A stretch of DNA of 64,000 nt from Sulfuritalea sp. (GTDB lineage: Bacteria; Pseudomonadota; Gammaproteobacteria; Burkholderiales; Rhodocyclaceae): NCBI GenBank assembly GCA_030651305.1, contig JAUSCI010000024.1, positions 37,737-101,736 on the forward strand. Direction: 5' to 3'. Below are positions 18,701 to 23,688 of the stretch, piece after piece; positions within the stretch are counted from its first letter, which is position 1, and each line of letters opens with the position of its first letter. Position numbers and translations under genes: made by a program. Below the pieces are notes generated by a model. It did no database searches, had not been told where the DNA came from, and worked only from the letters and a program-made list of their open reading frames with translations.

Positions 18701-19209
18701 TCACCAGCGGATCGAGCGGCTTCTTCGTCGGCAATCCGATGCAACCGGCAAGGTTTGGCGCGGGTCTTGTCATCACTTCCGCCGCGCAGGACGACGAGAT
18801 CGTGCCTGATCAAGTGATTAACGCGATCAACAAGGCCACCGAAGACGCTTCGACAACCAAAGCGCCGACGGAAGACAAAGTACCAACGCCGGAAACCCCG
18901 AAGACCGATTCGACGAAACCACTTGTTGACCTGAGCAAGACCACGGGTGGCACAGAAGGCAGCTTCGGCGGTGAAGAACAGAAGCCGCCGGCGGAGACGA
19001 ACAAGAACGAAGGAAGCCCGACCAAGACGGCATCCTCGGGGAAAGACGAAGGCGCCAAAGAAGGTGGCAAGGACGACAAGAAAGACGAACAGAAGGACGA
19101 GAAAGACGAGAAGGACAAGAAAGACAAGAAGGACAAGAAGTCGGACGAAGCCAAGGATGAGAAAAAAGATGACAAACCAGCCGCCAAAAAAGTTGCCCAA
19201 TGTTCGTAA
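3748..19209 (+). CDS. Giant two-partner-secretion adhesin (filamentous hemagglutinin type, 5153 aa)
   Basis: A secreted beta-helical exoprotein (TpsA). Residues 1-36 form an extended signal peptide; the TPS/haemagg_act domain follows, with NWDKFSI (about 68) and the hallmark NPAGI (116-120). Residues ~590-2120 are rich in GLUG motifs (GGLVGYN..TISNSYSTGSVSG) arranged in large repeated blocks separated by FDGLGHTITGLTINRP and TNTWWLSEGNTRPFLR segments. Residues ~3041-3356 are seven YVTN propeller blades. Further beta-helix repeats (GNISLTG type) fill ~3490-3930, another GLUG block lies near 4130-4260, and three MBG/YDG-like domains (KVYDGT, KTYDRS, KVYDGN) near 4300-4560. The end is a disordered Lys/Asp/Glu-rich tail finishing in AQCS. 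No TpsB (FhaC-like) transporter gene is adjacent; the next gene is a broken FecR-domain gene. Role in adhesion or biofilm is inferred from family. Start ATG is preceded by GCGGAG. Confidence 0.93.
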   Translation: MSYNNPSRKHRSRLSTPVRLCVAAVAACFIATPVLSNPVNPVVVNGAATFNQVGNLLTVTNSNGAIINWDKFSIKVGETTHFAQTAASSTVLNRVLNDPTAIYGTLSSNGRVWLVNPAGIMVGPGGRVDTAGFVASTLNISNENFLAGRNLFINDGSAGDVINQGEIRTPAGGSVYLIGSNVSNEGIITTPKGETILAAGNTVSLIDSALPGVKVDITGAEGNATNLGTITAEAGRIGIAGVIVRNSGQINASSVVSEGGRIFLRATKKIELTDTSRVGADGTAGGNVTAIVAENGRITGELVAHGEISAQGNGQKGSGGFIETSAAKLSIADGFRVATRDGQWLLDPYDFTIAASGGDITGATLSTALGAGAVTIQTAAASVSCSGAICGTGNSTGNGDIFVNDVVSWSVNSILTLDAYRNININQSITATGTTAKLALNYGQGAIASGNAGTYNVNAAVNLPAGPNFSTKLGSDGVVKNYSVITSLGAASSITGSDLQGMNGGLATNYALGSDIHATATATWNSGAGFLPVGNSTTNFTGTFDGLKHTITGLTINRPTPDYAGLFGAVGSAGIVLNVGLVGGSVSGSTYASNAAVGGLVGYNYGTISNSYNTGSVVNVGRSFAGGLVGTNEGIIRNSYATGNVTIVESRAGGLVGHNSGTISNSYATGNVLGGCCANGGLVGHNAGSISNSYSTGSASGSYMIGGLVGEQSGSPSVSNSFWDTTTSGQGGSLGGTGLGTLQTMSAASVAAAGFDLTNTWWLSEGNTRPFLRSEYSTTITNAHQLQLMGMNAATLAANYTLGANINMAELGQASGLWNTTTGFVPVGDAYSNYFSGTFDGLGHTITGLTINRPSTNYVGLFGMTNAAAISNVGLVGGNITGSSVVGGLAGYNYGGGSTISNSYSTGSVSGIDYVGGLVGVNGQEFGPGGPITNSYSTGAVSGNNWVGGLAGINRGAITNSYSTGAVSGSNGGLVGATDWGGTVTNSYWDTETSGKATSAGGTGLTTAQMKQLATFSGWSIASTGGSSATWRIYEGNTRPLLRSFLAPITLTPVYDGTAQTLTNIGDYTANIASPVSANIINAGGLTLNSSATAGSHTAALNVSSTQQGYDISASRTITGTGSAANDLNIAASLGWSAGKLTLNAQNNININADLNGSGTASLALQYGQGAIASGNAATYNVNAAVNLLAGPNFSTKLGFDGTAVHYTVITSLGAAGSTTGTDLQGMNGGLAGMYALGSNIDASATSGWNSGAGFAPVGNSSTNFTGIFDGLGHTIAGLTVNRGTTDYVGLFGYTGTGSILRNLGLVNVNIIGRYAVGGLVGSNWSAISNSYTTGTVFSTDYGVGGLAGRNYKTIENSYSTANVTGSNAGGLVGIQGSTVDVGSTNNSYATGNVTGTGNYTGGLMGYNYANSTISNSYGTGAVSGGVNYLGGLAGGNDGLISNSYSTGSVTGSSFAGGLVGYAGGSTVTNSFWDTETSGKTTSAGGGTGKTSAEMRQQATFSGFDFTNTWWLSEGNTRPFLRTEYSTSIANAHQLQLMAMNPGATYTLSNNFDLSPALAAVNSKYPGMWGTAGFVPVGDATTKFTGTFDGLGRTITGLTINRSTMDYVGLFGYANGATIRNVGLEGGNVSGGSQVGELVGKGDSGTTISNSYATGNVSGTSRVGGLVGDSDNQSTVSYSYSTGNVSGVSAVGGLVGGLGVNGVFGSPGSYSVVANSYSTGGVSGSGAYVGGLVGLNHYYSTINNSYSTGVVSGGSGSGIYVGGLAGLGYSWGGVNNSYWDAETSGKGTSFGGTGKTSAEMRQQTTFSGFDFTNTWWLSEGNTRPFLRSEYSTTITNAHQLQLMGMNATTLAATYTLAANINMAELSQTSGLWNTAAGFLPVGNSTTNFTGTLDGLGHTIAGLTINRPTSDYAGLFGYIGTGSAVRNVGLVGGSVTGGTNYVGGLAGYSNTGATIANSYNTGSVSGTNFVGGLAGYNNTGGAITNSYSTGSVGSSSGGVFTGGLVGVNYGAISNSCSTGSVSGTGYVGGLAGIQNFSATITNSYSTGSVSGTAGNWVGGLVSMNSGSAAITNSYSTGSVSVGSGSGGLAGYNNGGAITNSYWDKDTSGQATSAGGTGLTTAQMMQSANLTGFDFTNVWNIVPGISYPYLKWQFSAAPQVLSGLATGAAAGKTIQAITNGVDLAKTFTGANGFYYFALPGNSVPNGNTLLTFVAGDAYKGAAAYGSAGSHATGMAIAQNALTIAGGAVSNNSLGTAKGALASADVPYSVSGNNLSLSSGIAFQTLSGASYTLDGNVTTVDAAQTWGGPVSMTGNAILATGNGDIAINGAISGATRNLTLNTSGKVTQGAAITVAGLELLGTGGTYTLNHGSNAITTLAGNAAAVSFTESNGFTVGTVNSTSGLATTGDLALMANGPLTVSQAVSSTSGGGILLAAQGNTGTADLTVNASVSASGGTGGIDLYAGDSIYVSGSGVNVSAVGAGAINLYAGRNYNGGTVQAGNSGGGVWQYLSSAVKSDDGNIGLYAAGNIVVDEVHANGNGDALWGDVFIKAGDNAFGVGTSSGTIDNNGGGPARPHVTANKVSLRSTGNIGWMGNGPNHFYVDATELDVNISGSHAALGDINDTRGDGLTLTSVLITGNSGYAPYSYYQDQGLFLQQTNSGGLKLGSMDVFGPVHLITNGAITDTNGAAMNILSRNATTVGSGVVLRAGTGVGTLADPIEIQASTLAGAILNTGVFSVANTGALEIGSVSIYGTHNGITMTTGSATPGDDIVVTTDGALSVTQPIANKLAGAISLAGTSFSQSNVDISAAGGAISIIADALAIAANTGNNALQTSGALTLKPKTASTAMSLAGTAAFDLTAAEVTDIAGGVTGAGTITIGDAANADAASAMTVGGPVSFGAKTVTLNAASFASAGTDTIAATTLNLNATSGNIGSASGAGAIDIATTTVTANTAGGSAYLKSAAGYAVGVSNVGGGALSLETAGAVTQSGAITAQGLQLLGTGGTYTLTDAGNSVTTLAGNTGSISFTNSGSFTVATTHAAKFAYVANIASGNVSVYSVDQSTGALTQVGTTNAGTGPSSIAVDPTGRFAFVANITSNDVSAFAIDQATGALTPVGTAPAANAHSVTVDPTGRFLYAGNRWGNEVSVFIINQTTGALSAGTALAGTYPVTVVVDPTGKFAYAVNYASESVSAFTINQATGALSAAGTLGVGTTPRWGAADPTGRFFYVSNGNSNSISVYTINPATGALTAAGAAPAGLNPEGIAVDPRGKFLYAANNQSNNVSVFTIDQTTGALTAGAAAGAGAYPTNVSVDPTGKFAYVTNKDSNNVSVYAIDQVTGALTAGAPVAAGTTPYSVAAANVNGGVAGITATGDVTLAALGNGTITVTNSLFKQGAAAATFTLQANDSIVFNTSADIGPIGGGSNAINVVLNSDRDASSGGNVQLNAGTVINSIGGNITLGGGTPGDGTGNAIGNALNPDGIYLAGATLDAGGGSVKLRGTGFAGTSSSGIHVADASAIQTTGSGTITLNGTGGAGTNTNRGVYIDGAGTAVRSVDGNISLTGLGAGSGYDNRGIYLSHGAKVASVGAGNVTLDGTGSAAGTDDNYGVYIKNLGTEVSASSGAVSITGHGAGSGTDNFGVHMYDFAKVASAGSGNISLIGTGGASTGSYNTGVYISDSSAIAATGAGGVSLNGTGGSSGTAGVSNRGVRVSSAASISTNSGAIDITGTGGYDGDGIQIVGGAHAQSVSGTITLLGTAVDGSSSDAVYVSDAGTLVSSSGNIGITGHNLSTMGSGNRGVAITSSAQVVATGAATITVAGQGGHEGDGLHVHGGALVQSGTGLITLSGTSGDGIGSNWDWGVEVGDAGTLVSSGGGMTITGISTSTDGTYSNYGLLVRTGAKLTTSAGLMTLNGTSGAGTTSDGVRLSGTPTGGVVNAAAGLTINGTGDVVLDVGSIVNVGSGSTGISGANITLNAGSVVNTATGVFSTLGNLNVDGTVSAGDVAVSANTFTLNGGTWNQVSAALPGFTANDFRIAGGSFIRALSGDGTAGDPYRLADIHGVQGMGSAGMLGKSYVLANNIDAAATSAWNFGAGFVPVGSDSVRFAGQFDGQGHTIAALTINRPSQTFVGLFGGTGSGSVVRNVGLVGGNVSGYQWVGGLVGVHYGSIDGVYNTGNVSAGPNYVGGLAGSSATGSSINNSYATGNVTGSDSVGGLLGYSAGGSITNSYATGGVAGSSNAGGLVGYSAGGTVSNSNWDIATSHQIVSAGGTGRTTAEMMAMASFAGWSIADSGGSSATWRIYEGSTYPLLRSFMTPLTVTAGSGTKVYDGTPDAATGVTYSMTPDGAKLFGTLTYAGGSKNVGTGYTITPAGQYSDQQGYDLSSVSGTLTITALQLTVGGSTTAASKTYDRSVTASVSGGNVSGILSGDSAVSFVQSGSFGDWNVGTAKPVTYSNSLTGAGATNYSLSSTGGSTAADIVPATLALAIGGVNKVYDGNSTATAVITDNRISGDVLSVDYSANFGDRHVAAGKSVALSGINLTGTDAGNYSLATTSGSTTASITQRPSVTWIGGTDSNWSTAANWAGGALPDRANVATVIVDSGTVTYDYSSAPVDTPILNSLTLSGGILTVNNGTLAVPTWQQSAGDLRGTGGLTVSQSMTMNGNGIIDVGGPVNITHAGNLQLGGIATAGALSVIATGSITGTTSSGSWMQSAGSVSLASIQGGAPGGLAISTDTQTAGTITAQVQSGAAYGGIAVRNHGAAPTTVALTDSATYQSTANFTQYGALTVGSGATSVSLSAGDVALQSTGDMILTGAGLSLGVPAYGSILVSSGENLTLDGASLNSPPNNIDLGLAASGNLTLTHGALAHGEILTMLSGGSTSLYSGSEARAWQSATLNANSGLRLEGSNIYADIGDVRITTGGDIRANNGSGIFAGNSAYLTLNGVNSTVYVNDAAGLLPSYIHALNPSTIHLDFPARTTQDEVVIDGIATNVTSGSSGFFVGNPMQPARFGAGLVITSAAQDDEIVPDQVINAINKATEDASTTKAPTEDKVPTPETPKTDSTKPLVDLSKTTGGTEGSFGGEEQKPPAETNKNEGSPTKTASSGKDEGAKEGGKDDKKDEQKDEKDEKDKKDKKDKKSDEAKDEKKDDKPAAKKVAQCS
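4575..4599 (+). repeat. 26-bp interspersed motif, inside the adhesin gene
   Basis: AAGAGTCGGCGCTGACGGTA then CGGCG. Codes SRVGADGTAG in the adhesin. Confidence 0.7.
12868..13815 (+). other. Seven-bladed YVTN beta-propeller domain inside the adhesin
   Basis: Seven consecutive ~45-residue repeats each start with F-x-Y-V-x-N (FAYVAN, FAFVAN, FLYAGN, FAYAVN, FFYVSN, FLYAAN, FAYVTN), continue with (V/I)SV(Y/F)xI(D/N)QxTGAL, and end with VDPTG(R/K). Seven is the number needed to close a lactonase-type propeller. The domain interrupts the beta-helix repeats: the preceding text is SFTNSGSFTVATTHAAK and the following text resumes ITATGDVTLAALGNG. Confidence 0.85.
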
Positions 19210-19225
19210 GCCGGAGGCCGGAGTA

Positions 19226-19563
19226 ATGCGGGCGATATTCATCGCCCTGGCCGTTGGCCTGGTCTGGCCCCCGGTCGCCGCATTCGCAAGCCCGGTGGCC
19301 ACGGCGGGCCAGATCACCCACCTGTCGGGGACCCTTCGGCCAAGCGGGCGGATGGCACAAGCAAGCTGCTTTCAGTCAAGTCCGATGTGCTTGAAGGTGA
19401 CACGCTCGGCACCGAAAGAGAAACCTACGCCCGCATCAAGTTCGCCGATGGCGGCGCACTGGTATTGCGCCCCGGCAGCCAGCTGAAGATCGAGAGCTAC
19501 AGCCACGAGGCCGCCAAGCCCGGGAGCGACAACATTCTCATGAGAATGTTCAAAGGCGGATGA
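19226..19563 (+). pseudogene. FecR-domain protein remnant, frameshifted and 3'-truncated
   Basis: The ATG at 19226 (after AAGCCGGAGGCCGGAGTA) opens a signal peptide, MRAIFIALAVGLVWPPVAAF, and then SPVATAGQITHLSGTL. At about 19340 the frame breaks. Adding one base there would join it to RADGTSKLLSVKSDVLEGDT and the FecR-like text RIKFADGGALVLRPGSQLKI, which is in another frame. That frame stops after LMRMFKGG at a TGA (19561-19563), where complete FecR-domain proteins continue for at least another 60 residues. The last ~14 bp overlap the 3' end of the convergent kinase gene. FecR-domain proteins often sit beside TPS adhesins in betaproteobacteria, so this looks like the adhesin's partner gene decayed by a 1-bp deletion and a rearrangement that removed its 3' end (and possibly the TpsB gene). 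A sequencing error could explain the frameshift but not the truncation. Confidence 0.75.
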
Positions 19564-21058
19564 CGCAGGCTCGTTCGCTGTCGTCCAGCGGCTCGAACCA
19601 CGTCGCCTGTTTCTCGAGCACCGCCACGGTCGCCTCCGATGCATCGCCGCTGCGCGCCATCACGCGGCGGCGCAGTTCCGCGTCAGGCGCCGTGGTGGCG
19701 AGGATGCTGAATCCGGCACCAAGCTCGGCCGCCAGCGCGCGGAAGGCGGTGCGCTCTTCTCGACGCAGGAAGGCGGCATCGACGATCACCGGCCAGCCGG
19801 CGGCAAGCAGAGTGCGGGCCAGCGAGCGCAGCCGGGCATAGGTGCGCGTGGTGGCCTCTGCCGAGTAGATTCCACCGTCCGGCGCCGAGTCGCTGCTGTC
19901 CTGCGGCGCCAGCCCAAACAAACGCTTGCGTTCGACATCCGAACGCAGGCGCACGATGCTGCCGGACGCTGCTTTCGTCGGATCGAGCAGCCGCGCCGTG
20001 CTGGCGGTGGTCTTGCCTGAACCCGAAACACCGCAAGTGATGACAAGAGTCGGCGCTGGCGGTGCGGCGATCTGGCGGCCCAGTTGCAAATATATCCGGG
20101 CCGAGTCGAGGTCGGCCCGTTTGTCGGCGACGTCTTCCTGCCGCGCGCGCAGGGCGGCGATCTTGGCGCGCACCATGGCGCGATACACGGCGTAGAAGCG
20201 CAGCACGGCCAGCGCCTGGAAATCGCCGTCGACCTCCAGCCAGGCGTTCAAAAACCAGGTGGCAAGTCCGGGCCGGCGGTGGTCGAACAGGTCGATCCAG
20301 ACAAAGGCGATTTCGCTGGCGACGTCGTTCCAGCGGAAATCGTCGTTGAATTCGATGCAGTCGAAGGGCGTCACATGGCCATCGATCAGCGCCAGATTTC
20401 CCAGGTGCAGGTCGCCATGACCTTCGCGTACGCGACCTCCAAGCTTGCGCGCGGCGAATTCGTCGGCGCGGCACGCGAATTCGTCTTCGGTCCACAGCGC
20501 CAGCTGCTCGATTTGCGGCTGATCGGCCGGCGGCATCAGTTGGCGCAGCTCTGCAAAATTTTCTCGTGCCGCGGCCAGAATCTGTTCCGGTTCACCGAAG
20601 CGCGTGGCGGGGGCCGCCACCGCTGCAGCCTCCCAAAACGCGCAGAGCGTGGCGGCCAGCTGGGAGAGATGCTTCGGTGTCAGTTCACCTCGTGCCGCGA
20701 CGCGATCGAGGCGACCCTGTTCGTCGAAGCGCCGCATGCGCACCGTCCACTCGATCGCCGGCAGTTCGCCGAACCGGGGTTGTGCAGACGTGCCGCCGAT
20801 CGCCACCACGTCGAGATACAGATCCGGGGCGAGGCGCCGGTTCAGCAGCAGTTCGTCACGGCAGCAGGCTTCGCGCCGGGCCAGCGTGCCGTAATCGAGG
20901 AAGGGCAGGGTGATCGGCTTTTTGATCTTGTAGGCGAATTCGCCGGCCAGCAGCAGCCACGAGGCATGAGTCTCGATCAGCTCGACGCGGTCGGCGGGAT
21001 GGGGATAACAGCGCGGATCATGAAGCGCCTCGATCAGGGGCGGCAGGGCATCGGACAT
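19550..21058 (-). CDS. Aminoglycoside-phosphotransferase-like / P-loop kinase fusion protein
   Basis: A 502-residue two-domain protein. The N-terminal ~330 residues resemble APH-type kinases (COG2187), with the catalytic-loop text EGHGDLHLGNL and the following FDCIEF metal-binding motif. The C-terminal ~170 residues form a P-loop kinase of the COG0645/zeta-toxin type, with Walker A TCGVSGSGKTTAS and the DxxxxRKRLFG segment. Such fusions are widespread and uncharacterised; the name does not imply drug resistance. A copy of the interspersed 26-bp motif lies in the linker just before the Walker A (20045-20071). Its 3' end overlaps the FecR remnant. It is divergent from the VOC gene at 21127. Confidence 0.85.
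   Translation of the reverse strand: MSDALPPLIEALHDPRCYPHPADRVELIETHASWLLLAGEFAYKIKKPITLPFLDYGTLARREACCRDELLLNRRLAPDLYLDVVAIGGTSAQPRFGELPAIEWTVRMRRFDEQGRLDRVAARGELTPKHLSQLAATLCAFWEAAAVAAPATRFGEPEQILAAARENFAELRQLMPPADQPQIEQLALWTEDEFACRADEFAARKLGGRVREGHGDLHLGNLALIDGHVTPFDCIEFNDDFRWNDVASEIAFVWIDLFDHRRPGLATWFLNAWLEVDGDFQALAVLRFYAVYRAMVRAKIAALRARQEDVADKRADLDSARIYLQLGRQIAAPPAPTLVITCGVSGSGKTTASTARLLDPTKAASGSIVRLRSDVERKRLFGLAPQDSSDSAPDGGIYSAEATTRTYARLRSLARTLLAAGWPVIVDAAFLRREERTAFRALAAELGAGFSILATTAPDAELRRRVMARSGDASEATVAVLEKQATWFEPLDDSERACVIRL
20045..20071 (+). repeat. 26-bp interspersed motif, inside the APH/kinase fusion gene
   Basis: AAGAGTCGGCGCTGGCGGTG then CGGCGAT. Read on the coding strand as IAAPPAPTL. 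Confidence 0.75.
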
Positions 21059-21126
21059 GGTGGCATTATCACTCCGGCCGACGGCTGATCTAGACTACAA
21101 AGTTCGAATAGCCACCGGAGAATCAA

Positions 21127-21495
21127 ATGATCGGATACGTGACCCTCGGAACCAACGACCTGCCGCGCGCGGCAGCCTTCTATGATGCACTGCTGGCCGA
21201 GATTGGCGCCAAACGATTGTGGGACTTCGGCCGCGGCATTGCCTGGGGAGTGGCACAGGACAAGCCGAGCCTGGCGATCATGAAGCCCTTCGACGGTAAT
21301 GCGGCCACCGTCGGCAACGGCGTCATGGTGGCCCTCGTCGTCGACTCTCGGGCAAAGGTTGATCGCGTTTATCGCAAAGCCCTCGAGCTGGGCGGCAAGG
21401 ACGAAGGTCCGGCCGGTCCGCGCGGCGAAGGCTTCTACGCCGGCTACTTCCGCGACCTCGACGGCAACAAGCTCGACGTTTTTTGCATTGGCTAG
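21127..21495 (+). CDS. VOC family (glyoxalase/dioxygenase fold) protein
   Basis: A 122-residue single-domain vicinal-oxygen-chelate protein beginning MIGYVTLGTNDLPRAAAFYD, the usual first beta-alpha unit of the fold, and ending GYFRDLDGNKLDVFCIG with the usual D-x-D-G-N-K-L/I strand. Preceded by GGAGAATCAA. VOC proteins bind a metal and act on small molecules such as methylglyoxal adducts; the substrate cannot be assigned here. Confidence 0.88.
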   Translation: MIGYVTLGTNDLPRAAAFYDALLAEIGAKRLWDFGRGIAWGVAQDKPSLAIMKPFDGNAATVGNGVMVALVVDSRAKVDRVYRKALELGGKDEGPAGPRGEGFYAGYFRDLDGNKLDVFCIG

Positions 21496-21525
21496 GATCT
21501 CCTCGGCTTGATCTTGCGCAGGGGG

Positions 21526-21554
21526 TTGACAGGAACGAACGATCGTACTATAAA
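21526..21554 (+). promoter_or_regulatory. Sigma-70 promoter with embedded operator for the TetR gene
   Basis: TTGACA (21526-21531), 17-bp spacer, TATAAA (21549-21554). The spacer contains AACGAACGATCGT (21534-21546), which recurs with one change at 22214-22226. Placement between -35 and -10 suggests autorepression by the TetR protein that starts 7 bp after the -10; the transcript leader would be very short or absent. Confidence 0.7.
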
Positions 21555-21560
21555 GTGGCC

Positions 21561-22166
21561 ATGGGCAAAGGCGAACAAACACGGCAGGCAATTCTCGACG
21601 AGGCGTTCTCAATGGCGAGTTGCATAGGTGTCGGCAGCTTGAGCATTGGCGTGCTGGCCGAGCGTACGCATATGTCGAAGAGCGGCCTGTTCGCCCATTT
21701 CGGCTCGAAGGAGGAATTGCAGCTTGCCGTCTTGCGCGAGTCGCAGCAGCGTTTCGCCGAAACGGTGATCCGTCCCGCCTTGCGCCAGGCTCGCGGCCTG
21801 GTTCGTTTGCGCACGATCGTGGTCAATTGGCTGGACTGGACCAATACCTGCAACCTGCCGGGAGGCTGCGTGATCAACGCCGCCGCCGCCGAGTTCGATG
21901 ACCAGCCCGGACCCCTGCGCGACGAGGTCAGGAACGCGCTCCAGGCCTTGCGCCGCACCCTGGGCGAGACCGTGGCCAAGGCAGTGGCGACCGGCGAGTT
22001 GCGCGCCGATACCGACATTGAGCAATTCGTCTTTGAATTGAGCGGGATTTACCAGGTGACGCAACAGAGCCGTCGCCTCCTCAACGATCCGGACGCGGAC
22101 CGCCGGGCGCTGGTGGCATTCGATCGACTGGTCCGCGACTACGCAGTCCTTCCCGACAAGGAGTGA
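21561..22166 (+). CDS. TetR/AcrR family transcriptional regulator
   Basis: A 201-residue regulator. The N-terminal helix-turn-helix reads QTRQAILDEAFSMASCIGVG, then SLSIGVLAERTHMSKSGLFA and HFGSKEELQLAVL, the standard TetR DNA-binding domain; the rest is a ligand-binding helical domain. ATG 21561 is chosen because the DNA-binding domain begins immediately and the promoter -10 ends at 21554; upstream extension would read through the promoter. It lies in an operon with the alpha/beta hydrolase gene (2-bp gap). A 13-bp sequence in its own promoter recurs at the start of the hydrolase gene, so it probably regulates both. The inducer is unknown. Confidence 0.9.
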   Translation: MGKGEQTRQAILDEAFSMASCIGVGSLSIGVLAERTHMSKSGLFAHFGSKEELQLAVLRESQQRFAETVIRPALRQARGLVRLRTIVVNWLDWTNTCNLPGGCVINAAAAEFDDQPGPLRDEVRNALQALRRTLGETVAKAVATGELRADTDIEQFVFELSGIYQVTQQSRRLLNDPDADRRALVAFDRLVRDYAVLPDKE

Positions 22167-22168
22167 TC

Positions 22169-23068
22169 ATGGAACTGAAGCTAAAGCCCGCTTTTTTTTG
22201 GCCGATAAATAGCACGAGCGTTCGTTCGTTTAAGTTCTCTGCGGATATCGCCTGGCAGCGCCTGATCTTCCGCGCCCTCTGGCGCGTCTCCCCGCGCCAC
22301 GCCATCGAGCGGGCGGTGCGCGTGCTGCTGACGCCGCCGCGCCATCCCTTTCCCGATGCCGAACTGGCGGCGATGGAAGAAGCCAGCCTGTTGCCGGTGC
22401 CGATGGTTCCCGGGCGCCTGATCGGCTGGCGCTGGGGCCGCGCCCGGGACCCCGTGGTGGTGCTGGTGCACGGCTGGGGCGGGCGCGGAACGCAGTTGAA
22501 GGGCTTCATCGACCCGCTGCTTGAGCGCGGCTTTTCGGTGGTGGCCTTCGACGCGCCGGGGCATGGCATGACCGGCGGCGGTGAATCTTCGCTGCCGCAT
22601 TTCCTGCTCGGCCTCAACGCGATGCTCGACCACCTCGGCCCGGTGCATGCCATCGTCGGCCATTCGGTCGGCGCCGCCGTGACGGCGATGGTCATGGCGC
22701 GGTGCCCGGCGATCGGCCGCGCGGTGCTGATCGCGCCGCCGGCCAGCCTCGCCGAATCCTCGCGCCGCATCGCGGTCGCATTGCAGTGGCCTGAGGCCCT
22801 GCGCTCTGCCGTACAGCGTCACATCGAACGGCGTTTCGGCGTGCGCTGGAGCGAGTTCGAAGCCGGGCGCGTCAGCGGCGATCAGCCCCTGCTGGTGATC
22901 CACGACAGGCAGGACCGCGAAGTGCCCTTCGGCGAAGGACATCGTTATCTCAACACTTGGCCGCGCGCACGCTTGCTGGAAACCAATGGTTTGGGCCATC
23001 GTCGCGTGCTGGATGATTCCATGGTGATCCAGGCGACAGCAGACTTCATCGCCGGAGACCGGCCGTGA
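22169..23068 (+). CDS. Alpha/beta hydrolase
   Basis: A 299-residue serine hydrolase-fold protein. The oxyanion region VLVHGWGGRG, the nucleophile elbow GHSVG (Ser166), an acid candidate in IHDRQDREV and the C-terminal His in GLGHRRVL are all present and in canonical order. ATG 22169 follows AAGGAG and sits 2 bp after the TetR stop, indicating translational coupling. It overlaps the next (acetyltransferase) gene by 4 bp. A candidate TetR operator lies inside its first codons (22214-22226). It may be an esterase or lipase; the substrate is not determined. Confidence 0.88.
   Translation: MELKLKPAFFWPINSTSVRSFKFSADIAWQRLIFRALWRVSPRHAIERAVRVLLTPPRHPFPDAELAAMEEASLLPVPMVPGRLIGWRWGRARDPVVVLVHGWGGRGTQLKGFIDPLLERGFSVVAFDAPGHGMTGGGESSLPHFLLGLNAMLDHLGPVHAIVGHSVGAAVTAMVMARCPAIGRAVLIAPPASLAESSRRIAVALQWPEALRSAVQRHIERRFGVRWSEFEAGRVSGDQPLLVIHDRQDREVPFGEGHRYLNTWPRARLLETNGLGHRRVLDDSMVIQATADFIAGDRP
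22214..22226 (-). promoter_or_regulatory. Second copy of the TetR-associated operator motif
   Basis: On the minus strand this reads AACGAACGCTCGT, identical at 12 of 13 positions to the motif inside the TetR promoter (21534-21546). It lies within the 5' coding part of the hydrolase gene, where bound repressor could act as a roadblock. Confidence 0.5.
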
Positions 23069-23688
23069 GCGCCCGCCAGCCCTGGGCGGCGGAGCTGATG
23101 GAATTTCGCTTGCGCTCCGCCGAGCCCGAGGATCGCAGCCGGGTAAGCCGCTTCCTGGCCGCGATGGATCGCGAGGGGCTCTACATGCGCCATTTCGCCC
23201 ATGGCGAGGCGCCCAACCTGGCCTTGCTGGACCGCATCGATGCCCTCGACCAACGCGACCGCGTTGCCGTCCTGGCGGTTGGTCACGACGGTGAGGTGCT
23301 GGGCCAAGGCGAATATGTCGCCGAGCATGGCGCGGCCGAATTTGCCTTCATGGTATTGCCTCGGCATCGTGTGCGCGGCATCGGCACCGCTCTGCTGCGC
23401 GCCTTGCTGGACATCGGCACGGCCGCCGGCGTGACCCGGATGCACGGGATGATTCAGGCGAGCAACAGGCGGGCGCTGCAACTGGTCCGCAAGAACGGGT
23501 TTCGCGTAGTTCGCGGCGACGACGCGACGGTCGTGATAGTCTCGCGTGATCTGACGCCGGGTTCGGAAGCGCGCCCGGAGCAAGCCGCCAAACGCTATCC
23601 GCTGCCATTCATTTGCCATGACTCTGACCGAACTCCGCTACATCGTCGCCCTGGCCCGCGAGCGCCACTTCGGGCGGGCGGCCGATAA
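23065..23688 (+). CDS. GNAT family N-acetyltransferase
   Basis: A ~207-residue GNAT protein. The acetyl-CoA-binding motif A is clear (FMVLPRHRVRGIGTALLRAL), followed by the motif B text NRRALQLVRKNGFRV. The start is GTG 23065, overlapping the hydrolase stop, or possibly ATG 23098 (MEFRLRSAEPED). Its last ~25 codons overlap the start of oxyR by 71 bp and look low in constraint. This domain resembles acetyltransferases fused to acyl-CoA synthetases of the Pat type, but here it stands alone; the substrate is unknown. Confidence 0.82.
   Translation: MSARQPWAAELMEFRLRSAEPEDRSRVSRFLAAMDREGLYMRHFAHGEAPNLALLDRIDALDQRDRVAVLAVGHDGEVLGQGEYVAEHGAAEFAFMVLPRHRVRGIGTALLRALLDIGTAAGVTRMHGMIQASNRRALQLVRKNGFRVVRGDDATVVIVSRDLTPGSEARPEQAAKRYPLPFICHDSDRTPLHRRPGPRAPLRAGGR

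Noticed and set aside
19550..21058. Aminoglycoside resistance gene
   Set aside because: The APH-like domain is the COG2187 type fused to a second kinase domain, a widespread housekeeping-like fusion not known to confer resistance.
22664..22690. Further match to the 26-bp motif in the hydrolase gene (GTCGGCGCCGCCGTGACGGC)
   Set aside because: Four or more differences in the core, and it encodes the conserved nucleophile-elbow region GHSVGAAVTAM, so protein constraint explains it.
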